The notes below the pieces were generated by a model that saw only the letters and a list, made by a program, of their open reading frames with translations, searched no databases and was not told where the DNA came from. From CAYQTO01 sp964420455 (GTDB taxonomy: Bacteria > Sumerlaeota > Sumerlaeia > SLMS01), in assembly GCA_964420455.1 (NCBI GenBank), contig CAYQTO010000074.1:1-16768 (forward strand): DNA of 16,768 bases. The letters are read 5' to 3'. Both the position numbers and the translations under genes were made by a program. Positions 1 to 6,854 of this stretch are shown here, piece after piece. Positions within the stretch are counted from its first letter, which is position 1. Each line of letters begins with the position of its first letter.

Positions 1-2
1 AT

Positions 3-866
3 GGCGAGGGCGGCGGCACGCCGAACCCGACCCCAACGCCCGCACCCGATCCGGATCCGGACCAGGAACCCACCCTGGACTGCAATGAGGAGATTGAAGG
101 CACGGTGACGGCAATCGATGCGGCCACCCGCAGCTTCACCATCGGCAACACGGTAACCGTCCGTACCAACGGTTCGCCAGAGATCGAAATCGAGCGTGGG
201 CCGGATGTGGGCTTCTCGCAGATCACCGTCGGAGACCGTGTCGACGTGTACGGCTGCCTTACGGGCGCGAACGAGTTCATCGCGGAGGAGGTGGAGATCT
301 ACCGCCTGGCGCCGCGTATGGGGTACGCGATTGCCTACGAGCAGGTGGCGCAAACGCGTGACGAGGAGGCGTTTTCGGATTCGAACGGTGGCTGGGAGGT
401 TGGCGGTGTGGAGGCCCTGTTTACGGTTCCGGTCTCGGGATACAATGGCGCCGCGGGAGCGGTCGAGCTGTCGGCCTCGGACGCGAACACGTTTGGATTC
501 TGGTCCGTGGGCACCGGTGTGGAAGCGCGTCCGGGGGCCGTGTATCGCGCCCGCTTTCATGTGAGCGCGCCGGGTCTCGGGGCGACGGAGACCGCCCCTT
601 CCTTCCGTGCGCGGCTGAACCTTTCCTCGTTCCAGGCGGCCGGCATCACGGTGATCGAGGGGATCCCCGGCTCCCAACTCGCCGCTGATGCGGACGGCGC
701 CGTCTACGAGGTCTACCTTCCGGTTCCCCCCCAGGCACCCACGGGCAACACGGTGTTCGCCGCCTTCGACATCCTGAACTTCTCCTCTGACTCCTCGCCC
801 GGTGCGGTGCTCCGCCTCGAGCACTTCACTCTCGAGGAGATCAGCACCACGACGTCGGCGCGCTGA
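3..866 (+). CDS. DUF5666 domain protein, 5' end outside window
   Basis: The reading frame is open from base 3 to the TGA at 864-866, so the gene starts before the window. The GTG at 105 lies inside the conserved domain and is not the start. The visible protein opens with a Gly then Pro/Thr/Asp-Pro linker (bases 3-80). A DUF5666-type module follows at about bases 90-305, recognised by its pattern: E-G-T-V-T-A-I-D, then a short strand repeat, then V-G-D-R-V-D-V-Y-G, then an A-E-E-V-E-I end. DUF5666 is a small OB-like beta domain of unknown role, usually in exported proteins. The remaining 170 or so residues look beta-rich, rich in Gly, Ala and Ser, with no membrane segment. They resemble a jelly-roll or carbohydrate-binding fold, but I recognise no named family. 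A low-complexity linker followed by beta domains suggests a secreted or lipid-anchored surface protein. The signal peptide would be upstream of the window and is not visible. Confidence 0.75.
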   Translation, partial: GEGGGTPNPTPTPAPDPDPDQEPTLDCNEEIEGTVTAIDAATRSFTIGNTVTVRTNGSPEIEIERGPDVGFSQITVGDRVDVYGCLTGANEFIAEEVEIYRLAPRMGYAIAYEQVAQTRDEEAFSDSNGGWEVGGVEALFTVPVSGYNGAAGAVELSASDANTFGFWSVGTGVEARPGAVYRARFHVSAPGLGATETAPSFRARLNLSSFQAAGITVIEGIPGSQLAADADGAVYEVYLPVPPQAPTGNTVFAAFDILNFSSDSSPGAVLRLEHFTLEEISTTTSAR

Positions 867-902
867 ATCGACATCTCGCTGGAGGCGCGCTTGCGCCCCC
901 CT

Positions 903-941
903 GGATCCCCCGGTTGGCCTCCTCCGCCATCCGGGGGATTC
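903..941 (+). terminator. Hairpin after the DUF5666 gene, probable terminator
   Basis: ATCCCCCGG (905-913) pairs perfectly with CCGGGGGAT (931-939) across a 17-base loop. A G-T wobble and one further G-C pair extend the stem outward to 903 and 941. It lies 36 bases past the stop codon. A smaller hairpin (GGCGC 884-888, GCGCC 893-897) sits between the two. No T-run follows, so factor-independent termination is not certain. The structure could also protect the 3' end of the mRNA. Confidence 0.4.
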
Positions 942-1033
942 CTACGTTGGTGTCAGACGCAGGAGCTTGGGTTGACGTCCCATGGCCGCGCGGGATGTTA
1001 GGCTTACCATGCCGGGAACGGGCACGCCCCCGG

Positions 1034-1040
1034 CGGAGGA
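1034..1040 (+). promoter_or_regulatory. Ribosome binding site deciding the GH16 start
   Basis: GGAGGAG lies 9 bases before the ATG at 1050. A TTG at 1047, directly before this ATG, would add one Met, but ATG with this spacing is the better start. Confidence 0.7.
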
Positions 1041-1049
1041 GAAGAATTG

Positions 1050-2390
1050 ATGACCGCCCGATGCCTCGCCGCAGCCGCCTTGCTGGCGATTGCCCCCGCG
1101 CTCCCGGCGCAAAGCTGGGAACTTGTCTGGTCCGACGAGTTCGACGGCCCGGAGATCGACAGGGCGAAGTGGAACTGGGGGGTGAACGCGTGGGGAGGCG
1201 GCAATAACGAGCTCCAGTTCTATACGGACCGGCGGGAGAACTCCTTCATCGAGGATGGCCAGCTGGTGATCCGGGCGATCAAGGAGCGCTATACGGGGCG
1301 GGACGAGCGCGACGGAGAGTTCCGCACGCGGGACTATACGTCGGCGCGGCTGAATTCGGCGAACAAGGGGGACTGGCGATACGGGCGGATCGAGGCGAGG
1401 GCCAAGATGCCGCAGGGCCAGGGGCTGTGGCCGGCGATCTGGATGCTGCCGACGGACTGGGTCTATGGTGGCTGGGCCGCCAGTGGCGAGATCGACATCA
1501 TGGAGTATCGGGGGGACCTGCCAACGACCCTCTATTCCACGATCCATTTCGGCGGCGAGTGGCCCAACAACACAAAGATCGGCGGCACCACAACCGTCCC
1601 CGACATGTCGCAGGACTTTCACGTCTATGCGTTCGAGTGGGAGGAGACGGTGATGCGGTGGTACTTCAATGATCGGTTGGTGTACCAGACGAGTTCCTGG
1701 TTCAGCAGCAACGCGCCTTATCCGGCGCCGTTCGACCAGCGCTTTCACCTGCTGATGAACGTGGCGATCGGGGGGAGCTTCCTTCCGAACCCGCCGGCGG
1801 ATGCGGACTACTTTCCACAGGAAATGCGTGTCGACTGGGTGCGGGTGTACCAGCGCAACGACGATGACCAGCAGCCGTGGAATGGCGAGCGGCACGTGCT
1901 CCCGGGGCGGATCGAGGCGGAGCACTTTGACGTCGGCGGGAGCGGGATCGCCTACTCCGACACAACCCAGGAGAACATTGGCGGGGTCTTCCGGCCGGAC
2001 GAGTCGGTGGACATCGAGCCGTCGCAGGACATTGACGGAGGGAATGCCATTGGCTGGTTTGTGACGAACGAGTGGGTCGAATATACGATCGAGGTCCCGG
2101 AGGCGGGCGACTATCGGTTCCTGATCCGTTATGCATCGGAGGCGGGGGGCCTGGCGACACGGCTCCAGGTTCGAGAGGGCTCGACGGTGGTTGCGTCGCT
2201 GACGTCATCCCTCCAGTCGACCGGGGGATGGTACGACTGGGACACGTTCGATGCGGACACGATGCGGCTCGAGCCGGGCACGTATCTGCTCCGGCTGATC
2301 AACATCGGGGCGGAGGTGAACGTGAACTACATCGACGTGTTGGGTCCGCCCCACGCTGGTTTCCAGAGCAACCTCTGGCTGGTGCAATAA
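1050..2390 (+). CDS. Secreted GH16 beta-glucanase (laminarinase-like) with C-terminal CBM6
   Basis: A 446-residue exported glycoside hydrolase. Residues 1-20 form a signal peptide (Arg4, Ala/Leu core, ALPA then Gln-Ser). The GH16 domain spans about 23-275. It has the opening W-S-D-E-F-D-G motif (27-33) and the catalytic motif E-I-D-I-M-E at 147-152, with Glu147 as nucleophile, Asp149 as helper and Glu152 as acid/base by family rule. The family strand with N-V-A-I-G-G follows. The layout matches bacterial endo-beta-1,3- or 1,3-1,4-glucanases more than kappa-carrageenases or agarases, but the exact substrate cannot be read from sequence. From about 284 (R-I-E-A-E-H-F) to 437 lies a CBM6 module, a family that binds beta-glucan, xylan or related chains. 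A 15-residue tail ends the protein. The start is ATG 1050, set by GGAGGAG. The upstream DUF5666 gene is probably a separate unit, since a hairpin lies between them. The 3' end is 7 bases from the convergent RND permease gene. Confidence 0.92.
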   Translation: MTARCLAAAALLAIAPALPAQSWELVWSDEFDGPEIDRAKWNWGVNAWGGGNNELQFYTDRRENSFIEDGQLVIRAIKERYTGRDERDGEFRTRDYTSARLNSANKGDWRYGRIEARAKMPQGQGLWPAIWMLPTDWVYGGWAASGEIDIMEYRGDLPTTLYSTIHFGGEWPNNTKIGGTTTVPDMSQDFHVYAFEWEETVMRWYFNDRLVYQTSSWFSSNAPYPAPFDQRFHLLMNVAIGGSFLPNPPADADYFPQEMRVDWVRVYQRNDDDQQPWNGERHVLPGRIEAEHFDVGGSGIAYSDTTQENIGGVFRPDESVDIEPSQDIDGGNAIGWFVTNEWVEYTIEVPEAGDYRFLIRYASEAGGLATRLQVREGSTVVASLTSSLQSTGGWYDWDTFDADTMRLEPGTYLLRLINIGAEVNVNYIDVLGPPHAGFQSNLWLVQ

Positions 2391-2397
2391 GGCAGGA

Positions 2398-5300
2398 TCA
2401 CTCCGGCCGGGCCTTGAAAAAGATGGCGTAGAGCACCGGCACGATGACCAGAGTCAGGATCGAGGCGAAGGTAAGCCCGGCCATGATGGTGACCGCCATG
2501 GCGACGAAGAAGGCGTCGACGACAAGCGGGAGCATCCCGAGGACCGTTGTGGAGGCGGCCATCATGACGGGGCGCATGCGGCTGACGCCGGAGTCGAGGA
2601 TGGCCGTATAGACGGGGTTCCCCTCGCGGATCTGCAGGTCGATCTCGTCGACGAGGACAATGGCGTTCTTGATGAGCATTCCCGAGAGGCTCAGGAGACC
2701 GAGGAGGGCCATGAAGCCGAAGGGTTGATTGGTCGCGAGCAAGCCGATGGTCACGCCGATCACGGCGAGGGGAACACAGAGCCAGATGATGAGCGGCTGG
2801 ACGAGCTTGTTGAAGAGCACAATAACGACAATGATCATGAGGAAGCCAAAGAGGACGACCTTGCCGCCGAGGGCTTCGTTGGCGTCCTTGGACGATTCGT
2901 ACTCGCCGCCGAACTCGAGAGTGCAGCCGAGGGGAATGTCGATGGCCTCGATTCCGGGACGGATGCGGTTGAAGACGACGGAGGCGTTTTCCGAGCGCGG
3001 GTTGGACTTGATGATGATGGTCCGCTGGCGGTCGCGGCGCTTGATGATCGGGTCGACCAGGGCGGTTTCGTAACCGGAGACGATCTGGGCGAGGGGGATG
3101 GACTCGCCGGTAGCAGGGCTGCGGATTTCGAGGGAGCGGATGGATCCGAGGTTCTCGCGGTCTTCTTCGGGAGCGCGCACCACAAGGGGGAGGACGTTAT
3201 CGCCCTCGCGATAGGACCCGACGGCGCGGCCCTCGAAGGTTTCCTTGATGAGGTTGGCGACGGAGGGGCGCTCGATGCCGAGCTGGCGCGCCTGGGTGTC
3301 GAGGAGGAGCGGCTGATATTCCTTCACCGGCGTGCGCCAGTCGGTCTGGATGCCGATGAGATTGCCGTCTGCATACATGACCTCCATGACTTGGGAGGCG
3401 AGGCCGCGCAACACTTCGGGGCCGGGGCCCTTTACGCGAATCTGGATCTTGTTGGCATCGCCGGGGCCGAGGGCGAACTTGTAGGTCTGGCAGATCGCCT
3501 GGGGAAGCCGCTCCTCAAGGATCGACTGCACCTCGAGCGACAGGCGGCTGATGGTCCGGTAGTCCTCCACATCAACGAGGAGGAAGGCGTAGGCGGAATT
3601 TCCGCTTTCCGGCGAGAGGGTAAGGAGGAAGCGGGGCGGCCCCTGGCCGACAAAGTTGGTGACGCCGGTGACGCCGGCCTTCTCGCGAATGAGAGTGGCG
3701 GCCTCATCGGCAACGCGCTTCGTTTCCTCGATGTCGGTACCTTCCCGCAGCCAGACGTCGACCATGAACTGGGGACGTGTGGAGGCGGGGAAGAATTCGG
3801 AGCGGATGAAACCAAAGCCATAAAGGGAGAGGAGCAGGAGACCAACCATGACCCCTATGACGACCCAGCGAAGGCGCAGGGCGATCACGAGCAGTTGGCG
3901 GTAGAAGCGGAAGAACGGAGCGTCGTAGGCATTGTCGGATGGGGACGCGCCGGCGGCGGCGCCCTCGAGGAACATCGCACAGAGCACCGGCGTGAGCGTG
4001 ATCGCCGTCACCCAGCTGAGGGAGAGGGAGATCAGAATGACGAGGAAGAGGGACCGAGTGAACTCGCCCGAGCTGTCGTTGGAGGCGCCAATGGCAGCGA
4101 AGGCGAGGATGGCGACGACGGTGGCGCCGAAGAGTGGCATGGCGTTCTGGCTGACGACCTTGCCGGCCGCCTCGGTACGGTCCTCGCCCCGTTGGATGCG
4201 GATCAGCATCCCTTCTGTAATGACGATTGCGTTGTCGACGAGCATTCCCAGCGCGATGATCAGCGCGCCGAGGGAGATGCGCTCCAGCATGACGCCCATC
4301 ATGTACATCGGGATGAAGGTACCAATGATGGTGACGAGGAGGACGATGCCGATGATGATGCCGCTGCGCATGCCCATGAAGAGGAGCAGGACCACGATCA
4401 CGATGGCAACGGCCTGGAACAGGCTCGAGATAAAGCCCGAGATGGCCGTGGTGACCGCATCGGACTGAATGGAAATCGGATGGAACTCGACGCCAAAGGG
4501 GAGCAGTCCGGCGTCGGCGATTTCCTCCATGCGCTCCTTGATCGCGTTGCCCATGGTGACCACGTTGCCGCCGGAAACTGTCGAGATGGCGAGGCCGATG
4601 GAGGGCTTGCCGTCGACCTCGATGAGGAAGGACGGCGGGTCGACATATCCGCGGGAGACCGTGGCAATGTCGCGAAGATAGACAAGGGGCTCGCCATTGC
4701 CCCCGCCGACGAGCAACTCGCCGATTTCGTCGACGGAGGTGATTACCCCTGTCGGGCGCAGCGCCACCCGCTCGTCGCCCACGAGAGCCGTCCCCGCATC
4801 CACCACGAGGTTCTTGTTCTGGAGGGCGGAATAGATCTGATCCCGTGAGACACCAAAGCGGGCCATGCGTGCCGGACTGAGGTCGATATAGACGGCCTCG
4901 GGCTGGACGCCGACCAGGTTGATCTTGGCCACATCATCGACGAGCAGGAGTTCGCGCTGGAGATACTTGGCGAGGTCGTGGAGTTCGGCGAAAGAGTAGC
5001 CGTCGCCGCTGATGGCGAAGAACACACCGTAGACATCGCCATAGTCATCGTAGACGTTGGAGGGGCCGGCGCCGGAGGGCAGGCGCGATTGCACATCGCC
5101 GATCTTGCGGCGCAACTCGTCCCACACCTGGGGCAGGTTGCCCTTGGGGACGGTGTCCTTGATGACGACATCGATGATCGATCGGCCGCGGCGCGAGGTG
5201 GAGCGGACCTCGTCCACCGTCCCGAGTTGTTGAACGGCACGCTCGAGAACATCCGAAACCTGCGATTCCACTTCAACCGGCGTCGCGCCGGGAAACGGCG

Positions 5301-5445
5301 TGATCACCTGCGCCTGCTTGATGGTGAATTCCGGGTCTTCCAGCCGCCCCATGTTCTGATAGGAGAACAAGCCGCCGAGGACAAAAACCACCGTCAGCAC
5401 GAGGACGCTCGTGCGATACTTGATCGAAGCCTCGCCGATATTCAT
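2398..5445 (-). CDS. RND efflux permease B (AcrB-type), last gene of the pump operon
   Basis: A 1015-residue inner-membrane proton-driven exporter of the AcrB/HAE1-like class. It has TM1 near the N-terminus, a first periplasmic loop beginning with the family motif E-D-P-E-F-T-I, TM2-6, a second large loop, and TM8-12 at the C-terminus. In TM4 the relay motif is G-M-L-V-D-N, so Asp404 is kept but the second AcrB Asp is Asn405. In TM10 the relay Lys is present (Lys926 in L-I-K-N-A-I-V). Length is normal for the family. The frame stays open upstream to 5565, but the true start is ATG 5445 (M-N-I-G-E-A). It lies 4 bases after the adaptor stop codon, and the extra N-terminal residues would only translate the adaptor's 3' end out of frame. 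A weak GGAG lies 12 bases before the ATG. The substrate is unknown; drug, bile-acid or lipid-like compounds are typical for the class. Confidence 0.93.
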   Translation of the reverse strand: MNIGEASIKYRTSVLVLTVVFVLGGLFSYQNMGRLEDPEFTIKQAQVITPFPGATPVEVESQVSDVLERAVQQLGTVDEVRSTSRRGRSIIDVVIKDTVPKGNLPQVWDELRRKIGDVQSRLPSGAGPSNVYDDYGDVYGVFFAISGDGYSFAELHDLAKYLQRELLLVDDVAKINLVGVQPEAVYIDLSPARMARFGVSRDQIYSALQNKNLVVDAGTALVGDERVALRPTGVITSVDEIGELLVGGGNGEPLVYLRDIATVSRGYVDPPSFLIEVDGKPSIGLAISTVSGGNVVTMGNAIKERMEEIADAGLLPFGVEFHPISIQSDAVTTAISGFISSLFQAVAIVIVVLLLFMGMRSGIIIGIVLLVTIIGTFIPMYMMGVMLERISLGALIIALGMLVDNAIVITEGMLIRIQRGEDRTEAAGKVVSQNAMPLFGATVVAILAFAAIGASNDSSGEFTRSLFLVILISLSLSWVTAITLTPVLCAMFLEGAAAGASPSDNAYDAPFFRFYRQLLVIALRLRWVVIGVMVGLLLLSLYGFGFIRSEFFPASTRPQFMVDVWLREGTDIEETKRVADEAATLIREKAGVTGVTNFVGQGPPRFLLTLSPESGNSAYAFLLVDVEDYRTISRLSLEVQSILEERLPQAICQTYKFALGPGDANKIQIRVKGPGPEVLRGLASQVMEVMYADGNLIGIQTDWRTPVKEYQPLLLDTQARQLGIERPSVANLIKETFEGRAVGSYREGDNVLPLVVRAPEEDRENLGSIRSLEIRSPATGESIPLAQIVSGYETALVDPIIKRRDRQRTIIIKSNPRSENASVVFNRIRPGIEAIDIPLGCTLEFGGEYESSKDANEALGGKVVLFGFLMIIVVIVLFNKLVQPLIIWLCVPLAVIGVTIGLLATNQPFGFMALLGLLSLSGMLIKNAIVLVDEIDLQIREGNPVYTAILDSGVSRMRPVMMAASTTVLGMLPLVVDAFFVAMAVTIMAGLTFASILTLVIVPVLYAIFFKARPE

Positions 5446-5449
5446 CCGT

Positions 5450-6766
5450 TCACAGTTCTCCGGGATTCTGCATTTCCACCACCCGGTCCCCTTCGGAAAG
5501 GAGGTGAACGGCAGAGGCGGCAATGATCTCGCCGGGGTTGAGTCCATCGAGAACGGCGATTGCATCCTCCCAGATCATCCCTGTGGTGACCTGGCGGCGG
5601 GTGATCGCCCCGGTGGCCGGATCCACGACCCAGACGGAGTTGGTCCCGTTGGGCGCGGAGGTGATGGCGCTGGCGGGGACCATGAAGCCTTCGCCCGCCG
5701 GTGATCCTTCGCCGCGGATCACCACGTTCATCCCCGGCCGGATGGGCGATCCCGGTGGCTGGTCCATCTGGAAGACAACCTCGAAGGTCTGGGTGGCGGG
5801 GTTTGCCTCCGTCTGAAACTCCTTCACGCGGACGGGGTATTGCTCGTCGGAAACAGCGGGGACCGTCGCGAAAGCGATCTCCTCGTCCGGCTGGAGTTCG
5901 ACGCGTCGCAGACCGGCGACCATGGCCCGTTCAGGCACATTGATCACGACTTCCATCCGTGTCAGGTCCTGAAGAACCGCGACGACCTGGTTGGCCTGCA
6001 CATCCTCGAAGTTGGAGGCGTTCGTGCGGGCGATGGTGCCGGTGAAGGGGGCGCGCATGACCGTCTCGTCTAGATCGTCGCGTGCCTGGGCGAGGCGCGC
6101 CTCGAGGCCGCGGATGGCCGCCTCCTGGGCGGCTATTTCCTCCAGCCGGGCGCCGGTCCGGGCGACTTCCAGTTCCTGCAGCGCACTGTCGTAGTTCGCC
6201 TGTGCCGCGTTCGCCTGCACGCGGATGCGGTCATACTCGTCCTGGGAGATCACCTCTTCCTCGTAGAGGGACCGCATGCGCTCGAGGCGGGTCTTGGCGT
6301 CCTCGAACTCGGTCTCGCGCGCGACGAGGAGGGATTCGAGCCGACGGATATCCTCCTGCCGCGCGCCGGCGCGCATCTGCCCGAGGACCGAACGCTGTGC
6401 GTCGAGTTCGCTTTCGATCTGCGCCACACGGCTTTGCCATTCCCGGGGATCGAGGCGCGCGATCAGGTCGCCCTCCTCAACCCTCTGGCCCTGCTGTACC
6501 GGAAACTCGACCAGCCGACCGCCGAAACGGAAGGACAACTCGGCATTCTCGCTCGCCTTGGCCGCGCCGAAGAACTCCCAGGTTGCCGTGGCGTCCGATG
6601 TTCCGACCTCGAAAAACTTCACCGGGCGTGGACGCGACTCTGGCGCAGGGGCCGGGTTCTGGCACGCGGTCAGGATCGTCATGGCGGCCAGGCAGACGGC
6701 CACCTGAAAAACGGTCGCCGGGCAGGAAAGGAATTCCCGATGGCCGAGGAAAGGAATCACTCGCAT
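5450..6766 (-). CDS. RND periplasmic adaptor B (HlyD/AcrA family lipoprotein)
   Basis: A 438-residue membrane-fusion protein joining permease B to an outer-membrane channel. A signal peptide ends in a lipobox L-T-A-C with Cys35. The next residue is Gln, not Asp, so the E. coli +2 rule predicts outer-membrane sorting, although adaptors often break this rule. Residues 77-106 form the first half of the lipoyl/barrel-sandwich domain (G-G-R-L-V, G-Q-R-V-E-E-G-D). A long alpha-helical hairpin runs from about 112 to 234. The second lipoyl half starts at M-R-A-P-F (237-241), and beta-barrel and membrane-proximal domains follow. The hairpin is about 120 residues, against about 74 in adaptor A. The start is ATG 6766, preceded only by GAGAG, a weak ribosome site that sits at the edge of an inverted repeat. 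The stop is 4 bases before the permease B start, so the two are almost certainly co-transcribed and translationally coupled. Confidence 0.92.
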   Translation of the reverse strand: MRVIPFLGHREFLSCPATVFQVAVCLAAMTILTACQNPAPAPESRPRPVKFFEVGTSDATATWEFFGAAKASENAELSFRFGGRLVEFPVQQGQRVEEGDLIARLDPREWQSRVAQIESELDAQRSVLGQMRAGARQEDIRRLESLLVARETEFEDAKTRLERMRSLYEEEVISQDEYDRIRVQANAAQANYDSALQELEVARTGARLEEIAAQEAAIRGLEARLAQARDDLDETVMRAPFTGTIARTNASNFEDVQANQVVAVLQDLTRMEVVINVPERAMVAGLRRVELQPDEEIAFATVPAVSDEQYPVRVKEFQTEANPATQTFEVVFQMDQPPGSPIRPGMNVVIRGEGSPAGEGFMVPASAITSAPNGTNSVWVVDPATGAITRRQVTTGMIWEDAIAVLDGLNPGEIIAASAVHLLSEGDRVVEMQNPGEL

Positions 6767-6777
6767 TGCGGATTGCT

Positions 6778-6825
6778 CTCGCAGGTGAAATATTTCGGGA
6801 GAAGTTCTTTCGGCTTCCCTGCGAG
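6778..6825 (-). repeat. Inverted repeat in the leader of adaptor B
   Basis: CTCGCAGG (6778-6785) is the exact inverse of CCTGCGAG (6818-6825). A 10-base palindrome, GAAATATTTC (6787-6796), lies in the 32-base loop. The element lies in the 88-base gap between permease A and adaptor B, the only sizeable gap in the operon. A small extra hairpin (GAGGA 6829-6833, TCCTC 6837-6841) lies next to the permease A stop. On the mRNA, the downstream arm overlaps the GAGAG that is the only ribosome-site-like sequence for adaptor B. It could control adaptor B translation, mark an RNA processing site or partly end transcription. The sequence does not decide which. Confidence 0.45.
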
Positions 6826-6854
6826 CGCGAGGAAAATCCTCCCCCGAGGGCGAA

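Noticed and set aside
972..1001. A possible promoter for the GH16 gene: TTGACG at 972-977 with TGTTAG at 996-1001.
   Set aside because: The -35 is good, but the -10 matches only 3 of 6 positions, so the pair is not convincing in GC-rich sequence.
2725..4848. A 707-codon open frame on the plus strand opposite permease B.
   Set aside because: Its product is a run of Asp, Glu, Gly and His without domains, as expected from the antisense of a GC-rich membrane protein gene. Permease B in the same place is a clear family member.
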